Origin: Phenylobacterium sp.
GTDB lineage: Bacteria > Pseudomonadota > Alphaproteobacteria > Caulobacterales > Caulobacteraceae
Reading direction: 5' to 3'
NCBI GenBank assembly: GCA_028698405.1
Contig: JAQVDF010000165.1
Coordinates: 1-5,443 of the forward strand
DNA length: 5,443 nt
A program made the position numbers and the translations under genes. Position 1 is the first letter of the stretch. Every line of letters starts with the position of its first letter. A model generated the notes under the pieces. That model ran no database searches and was not told the DNA's origin. It saw only the letters and a list, made by a program, of their open reading frames with translations. Shown here piece by piece: positions 1 through 5,443 of this stretch.

Positions 1-2979
1 GGCCAGCAGGCGCTCGCGGCCCTCGCCGTTTAGCTCGTCGATGCCCTGGCGCAGCCGGGCGATGGCGCCGGTCAGGTCGCTGCGCTCGGCGTGCATGGTC
101 TCGATGCGGGCGGAAAGCTCGGCGGCCTCCTCCTCGGCGCGCAGGTTGACCGGGCCGATGGCCTCACGCTGGCGCTCCAGGTTGAACAGGTGGCTCTCGA
201 CCCCGCCGGCGTCGGTGGGGATCGCGACGGCGTCTTCCGAGAGCTTCTGGGCCAGCGCCTCGGGATCGAGACCGGAGGTCTCGCGCAGCTGCGTCTCCAC
301 CTCGGCCAGCCGCTCCTGCGCCGCCTCCAGCCGGGCGGTCAGCGAGGCGCGGCGCTCGCGGGCCTCGGAGGCGGCGGTCTCGGTGGCGCGCAGGGCCCTG
401 TCGGCCTCGGCGCGTTCGGCCTCGGCCGCCTGCAGGGCGTCGGACGACTGGGCGCGGCGCGCCTCCGCGGCGGCGAATTCGCCCAGCAGACGCTCGCGGC
501 GTTCCTCCAGCTTCGCCGGCGCCTCGCTGGAGGCGTCGATCTCCGCCTGCACCTTGGCGCGGGCGGCCAGCAGCTCGTCGAGCCGGGCGGTCGCGGCCTT
601 GGCGCGACGGGCCCAGTCGTCGCGGTCGCGGGTCAGGCTTTCGAGCCGGCGGGCGCGCTGGGTCTTCTCGCGCACCTCCACGTCCAGCGCCATGCGGGCC
701 TGGGCGGCGGCCTCGCGGGCCGGACCGGCGGCGGCGCGCGCGGCCTCGAGCTCAGCCTTCAGCGCCTCGGAGCCGTCCTGGTCGCCGGCCTCGGCCTGGA
801 CGGCGGCCAGGGCCGCTTCGGTCTCGGCGAGCTCGGCCTCGAACCGGCGGATGACGTCGTCGAGCGAGGCGGCGTGGGCCTCGCGGCGCGCCGCCTCGCG
901 GTCCAGCGTCTCCAGCGCCTTGCGGGCCGCGGCCACGGCGCGCTCGGCGGTGGGCGGGGCGTGGCGCAGATCCTGGAGCTGGGCCTCCAGCGCCTGCAGG
1001 CGGGCGGCGGCGGCCTTGGCGGCGTCGGCCTCGGCGCGCGTCTTGGGCTCCAGCGTCTCGATCTGGGACTCCAGCTCGGCCAGACGGTTCTTCTGCTCCA
1101 GCTTCACTGCCGCCGGCTTCTTGGCCTCGGCGCGGACCGTGAAGCCGTCCCAGCGCCACAGGTCGCCCTCCTGCGAGACGAGGCGCGCGCCGGGCGGCAG
1201 CAGCGGCTGCAGCCGCTCGCCGTCGGCCCGGTCCACCAAGGCGGTGAAGGCCAGGCGCGCGGCCAGCGCCGGCGGGGCGTCCACCAGCGGGGCCAGCGGC
1301 CGGGCGCCCGCGGGCCAGGTCGGCGGGGCGGCGTCGCGCCCGCCCCAGAAGGCCGGCGCGGACCGGTCCAGCGCCGCGTCGAGATCATCGCCCAGCGCCG
1401 CGGCCAGGGCGGCCTCGTAGCCGCGGCCGGGACGGACCTTCTCCAGGGCGGTGGCGTGACCGCCCTTGCGTTGCGGGGCGACGAGTTGGGCCAGCGCGCG
1501 GGCCTCGGCGGTCAGCCGGCCGAGCTGGTCCTCCAGCTTGCGGGCCCCCTCGTGGGCGGCGTCGGCATCGGCGCGCGCCTGCTGGCGGGCGATCTCGGCC
1601 GCGTCGAGATCGGCACGAGCCTGCGTGAGCCGGGCCTCGGCGGCCGCCAGCGCCTCGCGGGCGGCGATCAGCTTCGGCTCGTCCTGGGGCGCCACGGCGG
1701 CGCGTTCGGCCCTGGCCTGATCGAGGGCGCGGCGGGTGCGGGCGACGCGGGCGGTCGCCTCCTCGACGCGGGCGGCGGCGGCCCGGCGGCGGGCTTCCTC
1801 GGCGGCGAGCCTGGCGGCCAGGGTCTCGACCCGTGCGTCGGCCTCGGCGCGGGCGGCCTCGGCGGCGCGGGCCGCGGCCTCCAGCTCGGGGACCTTCTCG
1901 GGCGCGGCGGCGACGGCGGCCTCCAGCGCGGTCAGGTCCTCGGCGAGGCGGGCCAGGGCGGCCTGGGCGTCGTCGATTATCTGGCTCTCGCGGGCCCGGT
2001 CGGCGTCGATGCGCGAGAGCTCGCGCGACAGCCGCTCGCGTTCGGCGTTGAGCTGGTCCCCCTCGCGCTCCAGCCGGTCCTTCTCGATTGCGAGGCGCCC
2101 CAGCACCGCGGCGGCCACGGCTTCCGCCTCGCGCAAGGGGGCGAGGGCCTGTTCGGCCTGGGCGGCCCGGGTGGTCGCGGCGGCGGCGGCGCGGGCGGTC
2201 GCCTCCACCTCGCCGGCGGCCTGGCCGAGCTCGCCGCCGATCCGCTCGGCCGCGGCCTTGGCCTCGGACCAGCGGGCGTAGAGCAGGGCGCCCTGCAGGG
2301 CGCGAATCTCGGCGGAGATCTTCTTGTAGCGCTCGGCCTGGCGGGCTTCGCGGCGCAGCTTGTTGAGGTTCGACTCCAGCTCGCCCAGGACGTCCTGCAG
2401 GCGCGCGAGATTGGTCTCGGCGGCCTTCAGGCGCAGCTCCGCCTCGTGCCGCCGCGAGTGCAGCCCGGAGACGCCGGCCGCCTCCTCCAGGATCAGCCGG
2501 CGGTTCTGCGGCTTGGCCCCGATCAGCTCGGAGATCTGCCCCTGACGCACCAGGGCCGGCGAGTTGGAGCCGGTGGAGGCGTCGGCGAACAGCAGCTGGA
2601 CGTCGCGCGCCCGGACCTCGCGACCGTTGATCCTGTAGGTCGAGCCCGCGCCCCGGTCGATCCGGCGGATCACCTCCAGCACCGGGTGGTCGTTGAACGC
2701 CGCCGGCGCGCGCCGGTCGGCGTTGTCGATGGTCAGGGCGACTTCGGCGTGGTTGCGCGCGGGGCGATCGCCGCTGCCGGCGAAGATGACGTCGTCCATG
2801 CCGCCGGCCCGCATGGCCTTGGCGGAATTGGCGCCCATCACCCAGCGCAGCGCCTCCAGCAGGTTCGACTTGCCGCAACCGTTGGGCCCCACGATGCCGG
2901 TCACGCCCGGCTCGATGCGGAACTCCGTCGGATCGACGAAGGACTTGAACCCGGAGAGGCGCAGTCGCTGGAAGTGCAC
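1..2979 (-). CDS. smc: Chromosome partition/condensin ATPase SMC (partial, C-terminus beyond window)
   Basis: SMC is the ATPase of the bacterial condensin complex. It dimerises through its hinge, works with ScpA and ScpB, and organises and segregates the nucleoid in the cytoplasm. I translated the frame from GTG 2979 to position 1 and found 993 uninterrupted codons. Visible parts are an N-terminal head beginning [16 protein letters not shown], a Walker [10 protein letters not shown] at residues 31-39, and a Q-loop stretch LVRQGQI at 143-149. A long Ala/Arg/Glu-rich coiled coil covers about 175-505, the hinge about 512-618, and the returning coiled coil about 620-935. Near the right end of the protein is the conserved [11 protein letters not shown] (from about 942), then [11 protein letters not shown] at the window edge. 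The signature motif and Walker B lie outside the window; whole proteins of this group are about 1150 residues. The GTG start is chosen because an AAGGAGG site lies 4 bases upstream and the product aligns with the usual SMC N-terminus. The gene follows the dsbA-like gene by 19 bases, so cotranscription is likely. Confidence 0.97.
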   Translation of the reverse strand, partial: MHFQRLRLSGFKSFVDPTEFRIEPGVTGIVGPNGCGKSNLLEALRWVMGANSAKAMRAGGMDDVIFAGSGDRPARNHAEVALTIDNADRRAPAAFNDHPVLEVIRRIDRGAGSTYRINGREVRARDVQLLFADASTGSNSPALVRQGQISELIGAKPQNRRLILEEAAGVSGLHSRRHEAELRLKAAETNLARLQDVLGELESNLNKLRREARQAERYKKISAEIRALQGALLYARWSEAKAAAERIGGELGQAAGEVEATARAAAAATTRAAQAEQALAPLREAEAVAAAVLGRLAIEKDRLEREGDQLNAERERLSRELSRIDADRARESQIIDDAQAALARLAEDLTALEAAVAAAPEKVPELEAAARAAEAARAEADARVETLAARLAAEEARRRAAAARVEEATARVARTRRALDQARAERAAVAPQDEPKLIAAREALAAAEARLTQARADLDAAEIARQQARADADAAHEGARKLEDQLGRLTAEARALAQLVAPQRKGGHATALEKVRPGRGYEAALAAALGDDLDAALDRSAPAFWGGRDAAPPTWPAGARPLAPLVDAPPALAARLAFTALVDRADGERLQPLLPPGARLVSQEGDLWRWDGFTVRAEAKKPAAVKLEQKNRLAELESQIETLEPKTRAEADAAKAAAARLQALEAQLQDLRHAPPTAERAVAAARKALETLDREAARREAHAASLDDVIRRFEAELAETEAALAAVQAEAGDQDGSEALKAELEAARAAAGPAREAAAQARMALDVEVREKTQRARRLESLTRDRDDWARRAKAATARLDELLAARAKVQAEIDASSEAPAKLEERRERLLGEFAAAEARRAQSSDALQAAEAERAEADRALRATETAASEARERRASLTARLEAAQERLAEVETQLRETSGLDPEALAQKLSEDAVAIPTDAGGVESHLFNLERQREAIGPVNLRAEEEAAELSARIETMHAERSDLTGAIARLRQGIDELNGEGRERLLA

Positions 2980-2983
2980 TCGG

Positions 2984-2990
2984 CCTCCTT
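2984..2990 (-). promoter_or_regulatory. Ribosome binding site of smc
   Basis: AAGGAGG on the minus strand lies 4 bases before GTG 2979. It is a near-perfect Shine-Dalgarno sequence inside the 19-base gap after the dsbA-like stop codon, and it fixes the GTG as the smc start. The spacing is slightly short, and no ATG is available in frame nearby. Confidence 0.8.
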
Positions 2991-2998
2991 CGCGCGCC

Positions 2999-3619
2999 CT
3001 ACTTGGATGCTGCGGCGATCGCCGCGTCGAGATCGGGCAGGGTCATCGCCCCTTCCTTCACCTTCTTGCCGTTGATGACGAAGGTGGGGGTGAACTGGAT
3101 GTTCCCCTCCTTGGCGGCCTTGTCGACGCGGGCGTTCAGCTCCTGCAGCGCCTCGCGGTCGCCGACGCACTTGTCGAACTGTTCCTCGGTCATGCCGGCC
3201 GACTTGGCGACGCGCAGCAGCGACTCGCGCGGGCCGCTGGTCTGCCACTCGGACTGGCTGTGGAACACGGCCGAGATGACGTCGAAATACTTGTCCTTGC
3301 CGGCGCAGCGGGCCAGCAGCGAGCCGGCGGCGGCCACCGCGGCGGGCGGGGTCAGGAACTCCTTGAAAGTGTACTGGACCTTGCCGGTGTCGACGTACTT
3401 CTTCTTGAACTCGGGGAAGACCGTCTCGTGGAACTCGGCGCAGTGCGGGCAGGTGAGGGAGGCGTATTCGACCACCTTCACCGGTGCGTTGGGATCGCCC
3501 AGCGTCATGTCCCCGGTGACGGCGTTCGCAGAGCCGCCGGCGCCGTTGGCCTGGCCGCAGCCGACGAGGGCGAAGGTGGCGGCGGCGATGGCGAGGGTGC
3601 GGCGGGTGAAGTTCGGCAT
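2999..3619 (-). CDS. DsbA-family thiol:disulfide oxidoreductase, predicted lipoprotein
   Basis: This is a complete 206-residue thioredoxin-fold protein of the DsbA family, expected to oxidise or isomerise disulfides in exported proteins in the periplasm. The active site is CPHC at residues 57-60, in the context [16 protein letters not shown]. The cis-proline loop TPTFVING follows at 177-184. An inserted helical domain between them carries two further cysteines, C105 and C151, which could form a second disulfide. The N-terminus has Arg6-Arg7, a short hydrophobic stretch and a lipobox LVGC at 18-21, which predicts a lipid-anchored mature protein starting at C21. The TRRTL stretch also resembles a twin-arginine signal, but this is weak. 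The ATG start gives a proper signal peptide, although the Shine-Dalgarno is poor (GAG 8 bases upstream). The gene ends 19 bases before smc. The exact DsbA subtype and redox partner cannot be read from sequence. Confidence 0.93.
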   Translation of the reverse strand: MPNFTRRTLAIAAATFALVGCGQANGAGGSANAVTGDMTLGDPNAPVKVVEYASLTCPHCAEFHETVFPEFKKKYVDTGKVQYTFKEFLTPPAAVAAAGSLLARCAGKDKYFDVISAVFHSQSEWQTSGPRESLLRVAKSAGMTEEQFDKCVGDREALQELNARVDKAAKEGNIQFTPTFVINGKKVKEGAMTLPDLDAAIAAASK

Positions 3620-3646
3620 GGCGAAGGCTCTACGATCCTGAATGAA

Positions 3647-3656
3647 GTATTAAAGC
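3647..3656 (-). promoter_or_regulatory. Candidate -10 region for the dsbA-like/smc unit
   Basis: The minus strand reads GCTTTAATAC here, the most AT-rich spot in an otherwise extremely GC-rich intergenic region and about 30 bases before the dsbA-like ATG. It loosely resembles a -10 element (TTTAAT or TAATAC). Initiation from it would give a 5' leader of roughly 20-25 bases. I found no convincing -35 at proper spacing; a TTGACT at 3718-3723 is too far upstream. The promoter is an inference from composition and position. Confidence 0.3.
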
Positions 3657-3738
3657 GCGATTCCCTTCGCGCGGCCCCATTGGCCAGGTTGCCGCAGGAA
3701 AGGCCGTTGGCGGGCCAAGTCAACCGCCGCGCGGAGGA

Positions 3739-3816
3739 GGGTGACAGGTAGGCCTGCGGCCAACCAGTCACCGGCGTCTTTCGGTGACCGGTTGGCCGCA
3801 GGCCTACCTGTCACCC
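3739..3816. repeat. Long nested inverted repeat (REP-doublet-like hairpin)
   Basis: The left arm 3739-3773 and right arm 3782-3816 are reverse complements over 35 bases with one mismatch (3766 against 3789), separated by an 8-base loop. Each arm also contains a 31-base unit (3741-3771 and 3784-3814) that is a quasi-palindrome. The unit reads GTGAC, n, GGT, n, GGCC, a 3-base loop, GGCC, n, ACC, n, GTCAC, with two mismatched positions per unit. The DNA or RNA could therefore fold either as one long hairpin or as two short ones. Two inverted copies of a palindromic unit is the architecture of REP doublets (REPINs/BIMEs). The element begins 8 bases after the DUF721 stop codon and ends about 120 bases before the dsbA-like start. 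No T-tract follows on either strand, so it is not a canonical intrinsic terminator. It contains no GANTC site. Confidence 0.9.
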
Positions 3817-3824
3817 CCGAATGT

Positions 3825-4364
3825 TCATTCCCGCCGCAGCACGTTGCGGCCCAGTTCCTCCAGCGCCTTCTTCAGCGGGCCGTCGGGCGCGGCCTCCAGG
3901 CTGCGCCTGAGTTCGGCCTCCCTGGCGGCGTCGAGCGGGGCGGGGCGGCGGATCTGCGGGCGAGGGGCGGCGACGGCCGGGCGCAGGGGCCCCTGGACGA
4001 TGCGGAGGCGGCCGACGGCGCCGCTGCCGAGGAACAGGTTGACCCGGCTGACGATCTCGGCCGCCTGGTGCTGGATCAGCGCCGCGGCGGGCCCGTCGAC
4101 GCGGATCTCCAGGGTCGAGGGCTGGCCGGACCGGCCTTTGATCACCTTCACCGGCTCGCTGCGCCGGGCGATGGCCTCGCCGACGATCTCGCGCCAGCGC
4201 GCCTGCAGCGCCTGCGGGCCCTGGCCGAACTTCTCGTCGAGCGCCTTCAGGGCCGGGGCCAGCATCCGCCCGGCCGGCGGCGGCGGACGGCGCGCCGGCC
4301 GCGTCCGCTTGGACGCCAGGATCTGCAGGGTCTCCTGCATGGTTGGAAGGCTGCGCCGCGGCAT
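3825..4364 (-). CDS. DUF721 (DciA-like) protein
   Basis: This complete protein has 179 residues from ATG 4364, or 185 from the upstream GTG 4382. It matches my recollection of the DUF721 family encoded beside smc and mutY in alphaproteobacteria. Visible are an N-terminus MPRRSLPTMQETLQIL, a basic Pro/Arg-rich linker at 20-33, and LDEKFGQGP at 42-50. The family core follows, with WREIVGEAIARRSEPVKV (57-74), LEIRVDGPAAALIQHQA (85-101) and VNLFLGSGAV (108-117). After that come a Pro/Ala/Arg-rich segment and a charged C-terminal helix. The DciA branch of this family loads or assists the replicative helicase DnaB in bacteria without DnaC. Whether this protein does so is inferred from family membership only. 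It has no cysteines and no signal peptide, so it should be cytoplasmic. I prefer ATG 4364 because the family N-terminus resembles MxRRxLPTM. No Shine-Dalgarno precedes it, whereas GTG 4382 has a GAGG 11 bases upstream. Confidence 0.88.
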   Translation of the reverse strand: MPRRSLPTMQETLQILASKRTRPARRPPPPAGRMLAPALKALDEKFGQGPQALQARWREIVGEAIARRSEPVKVIKGRSGQPSTLEIRVDGPAAALIQHQAAEIVSRVNLFLGSGAVGRLRIVQGPLRPAVAAPRPQIRRPAPLDAAREAELRRSLEAAPDGPLKKALEELGRNVLRRE

Positions 4365-4370
4365 GGCGCC

Positions 4371-4376
4371 ATCATA
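4371..4376 (-). promoter_or_regulatory. Candidate -10 element of the DUF721 gene
   Basis: TATGAT on the minus strand differs from TATAAT at one base and ends 6 bases before ATG 4364. If it is a -10 element, transcription would start at or within a base or two of the ATG, giving a leaderless mRNA. That would fit the lack of a ribosome binding site there. No good -35 is seen at 16-18 bases upstream. If translation instead starts at GTG 4382, this stretch is coding and the call is wrong. Confidence 0.25.
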
Positions 4377-4382
4377 TCGCAC

Positions 4383-4470
4383 GGCCGCGCCCGCCTCACG
4401 AGCGGCTTTGGGTTCAATCGCCGCAGCAGGCGCGGTGGCGGAGCGGCCGGCGCCGGCGCTAAGGAAGGGC
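4383..4470. promoter_or_regulatory. Divergent intergenic region between the DUF721 gene and mutY
   Basis: About 88-106 bases separate the two divergent starts, so promoters for both directions should lie here or just inside the genes. I see a minus-strand TTGAAC at 4412-4417 but no -10 at matching distance, and no clear plus-strand promoter for mutY. The region is otherwise featureless GC-rich sequence apart from the mutY ribosome binding site. Confidence 0.4.
4461..4468 (+). promoter_or_regulatory. Ribosome binding site of mutY
   Basis: AAGGAAGG precedes GTG 4471, with 5 bases between AAGGA and the start codon. The frame is open further upstream (for example GTG 4435), but no comparable site is seen there, so this site decides the start. 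Confidence 0.7.
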
Positions 4471-5443
4471 GTGGACGTCGCCGCCCTCCGATCCGCCCTC
4501 CTGGCCTGGTATGACGCCGATGCGCGCGTATTGCCCTGGCGGGTGGGGCCGGCCGCGGGGGCCGCGGGCGCATCGCCCGATCCCTACCGGGTCTGGCTCT
4601 CCGAGGTGATGCTGCAGCAGACCACCGTGCCGCACGCCGCGCCCTACTTCCTCGAGTTCACCAGCCGCTGGCCGACGGTGACCGACCTGGCCGCCGCGCC
4701 CGACGCCGAGGTGATGGCCGCCTGGGCGGGCCTCGGCTACTACGCCCGCGCCCGCAACCTCCTGGCCTGCGCGCGGGCCGTGGCGGCGGACCACGGCGGC
4801 GTCTTCCCCGACACCGAGGCGGGCCTGCTCGCGCTGCCGGGGGTGGGCCCCTACACCGCCGCGGCGGTGGCGGCGATCGCCTTCGACAGGCCAGCCAACG
4901 TGGTCGACGGCAATGTCGAACGGGTGATCGCGCGGCTGTTCGCGGTGGAGGCGCCGCTGCCGGCCGTCAAACCCGAGCTCAAGGCGCTGGCGGCAGGGCT
5001 GGTGCGGGACGACCGGCCCGGCGACTGGGCCCAGGCGCTGATGGATCTGGGCGCCGTGGTCTGCAAACCGAAGTCGCCCCTGTGCGAGCGCTGCCCCCTG
5101 GCGGCCCGTTGCGCGGCGCGCGGGACCGGCGCGCCCGAGACCTATCCCCGCCGCGCGGCCAAGGCCCGGCGGCCGCACCGGCACGGGATCGCCTACCTGC
5201 TGACATGCGGCGAGGAGGTGGCGCTGGTTCGCCGCCCGCCCGAAGGCTTGCTCGGCGGCATGCTGGCCCTGCCGACCAGCGACTGGCGCGAGGCGCCCTG
5301 GACCCTCGAGGAGGCGCTCGCCGCCGCGCCCGCTCCCGCTGACTGGCGGGAGGTGGGGGAGGTGGCCCACGTCTTCACCCACTTCTCGCTGAGCCTGCGG
5401 CTGCTGCGGGCGGAGGGCGACGCCGGCGCAGATTTCCACCCCC
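4471..5443 (+). CDS. mutY: A/G-specific adenine DNA glycosylase MutY (partial, C-terminus beyond window)
   Basis: MutY excises adenine mispaired with 8-oxoguanine (or G), the last step of the GO base-excision repair system. From GTG 4471, 324 codons are present. The catalytic glutamate is Glu45 in WLSEVMLQQTTV. The helix-hairpin-helix LPGVGPYTAAAV spans 122-133, and the catalytic aspartate is Asp146 in VVDGNVERV. The [4Fe-4S] ligands are C198, C205, C208 and C214, with the family spacing C-x6-C-x2-C-x5-C. A C-terminal NUDIX-like 8-oxoG recognition domain starts near 236, with GLLGGMLALP (259-268) and the conserved HVFTHFS (300-306). The sequence leaves the window just after FHP. Full-length proteins are about 350 residues, so roughly 20-40 are missing. 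A short Gly/Ala/Pro insertion lies between LPWR and DPYRVW, which I recall as common in alphaproteobacterial MutY. All catalytic and cluster residues are intact. The gene is transcribed divergently from the DUF721 gene. Confidence 0.97.
   Translation, partial: MDVAALRSALLAWYDADARVLPWRVGPAAGAAGASPDPYRVWLSEVMLQQTTVPHAAPYFLEFTSRWPTVTDLAAAPDAEVMAAWAGLGYYARARNLLACARAVAADHGGVFPDTEAGLLALPGVGPYTAAAVAAIAFDRPANVVDGNVERVIARLFAVEAPLPAVKPELKALAAGLVRDDRPGDWAQALMDLGAVVCKPKSPLCERCPLAARCAARGTGAPETYPRRAAKARRPHRHGIAYLLTCGEEVALVRRPPEGLLGGMLALPTSDWREAPWTLEEALAAAPAPADWREVGEVAHVFTHFSLSLRLLRAEGDAGADFHP

Noticed and set aside
41..1420. A 459-codon plus-strand open frame rich in Ser/Ala/Arg
   Set aside because: It is another antisense shadow of the smc coiled-coil and hinge codons, with no recognisable domain and biased composition.
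2288..2303. A perfect 16-base palindrome centred on CTGCAG within smc, with a similar one at 1202-1217
   Set aside because: Both fall in coding sequence using Leu-Gln codons (CTG CAG) flanked by GC-rich codons; chance is sufficient in this composition.
1385..2878. A 497-codon minus-strand frame inside smc
   Set aside because: It is out of frame with smc, which I translated without interruption, and the product is Arg/Gly/Pro-rich nonsense.
91..3075. A 994-codon open frame on the plus strand covering almost all of the smc region
   Set aside because: It is antisense to a clearly recognised SMC. The product is low-complexity Gly/Leu/Ala/Arg sequence with no domain, and stop codons are rare in every frame at this GC content.
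2693..3751. A 352-codon plus-strand open frame spanning the smc start and the dsbA-like gene
   Set aside because: It runs antisense across two well-supported genes and their junction and shows no family signature.
3739..3816. Hairpin as a canonical intrinsic terminator
   Set aside because: There is no T-run after the stem in either direction, and the stem is far longer than typical terminators.
3741..4514. A plus-strand frame starting at the hairpin, preceded by GGAGGAGG
   Set aside because: The purine run directly abuts the GTG with no spacing. The frame is antisense to the DUF721 gene and its product matches nothing.
4459..5439. A 326-codon minus-strand open frame over mutY
   Set aside because: It is antisense to MutY, which retains all catalytic and iron-sulfur residues, and it has no recognisable domain.

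Overview
The window is a very GC-rich, densely coded stretch of bacterial chromosome. Gene order, protein signatures and composition suggest an alphaproteobacterium, most likely a member of the Caulobacteraceae (Caulobacter or Phenylobacterium type). This assignment rests on protein sequence and synteny recalled from the group, not on a database search.

Layout: positions 1-2979 (minus) hold the first 993 codons of smc, the chromosome-organising SMC ATPase; its C-terminal ATPase half lies beyond position 1. Nineteen bases upstream of its start, at 2999-3619 (minus), is a complete gene for a DsbA-like thioredoxin-fold lipoprotein. A 205-base gap (3620-3824) follows. It carries a weak promoter candidate for the dsbA-like gene and a striking nested inverted repeat at 3739-3816. 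At 3825-4364 (minus) lies a complete DUF721 (DciA-like) gene. After a short divergent intergenic region, mutY (adenine DNA glycosylase) runs on the plus strand from 4471 off the right edge, lacking only its last few dozen codons.

How the genes fit together: three of the four proteins act on DNA. MutY removes A opposite 8-oxoG, DUF721/DciA-family proteins are linked to replicative helicase loading, and SMC organises and segregates the chromosome. The dsbA-like protein is the odd one out, being an envelope thiol oxidoreductase tightly coupled to smc. The DUF721, dsbA-like and smc genes are codirectional. The long hairpin between the first two is placed to affect read-through or mRNA stability, so dsbA-like plus smc may form a two-gene transcription unit of their own.

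No tRNA, rRNA, CRISPR array, insertion sequence or phage gene was seen. I see no wholly new system. The most unusual element is the nested palindrome at 3739-3816, which has the architecture of a REP doublet (REPIN-like). The very long open frames antisense to smc are composition artefacts.
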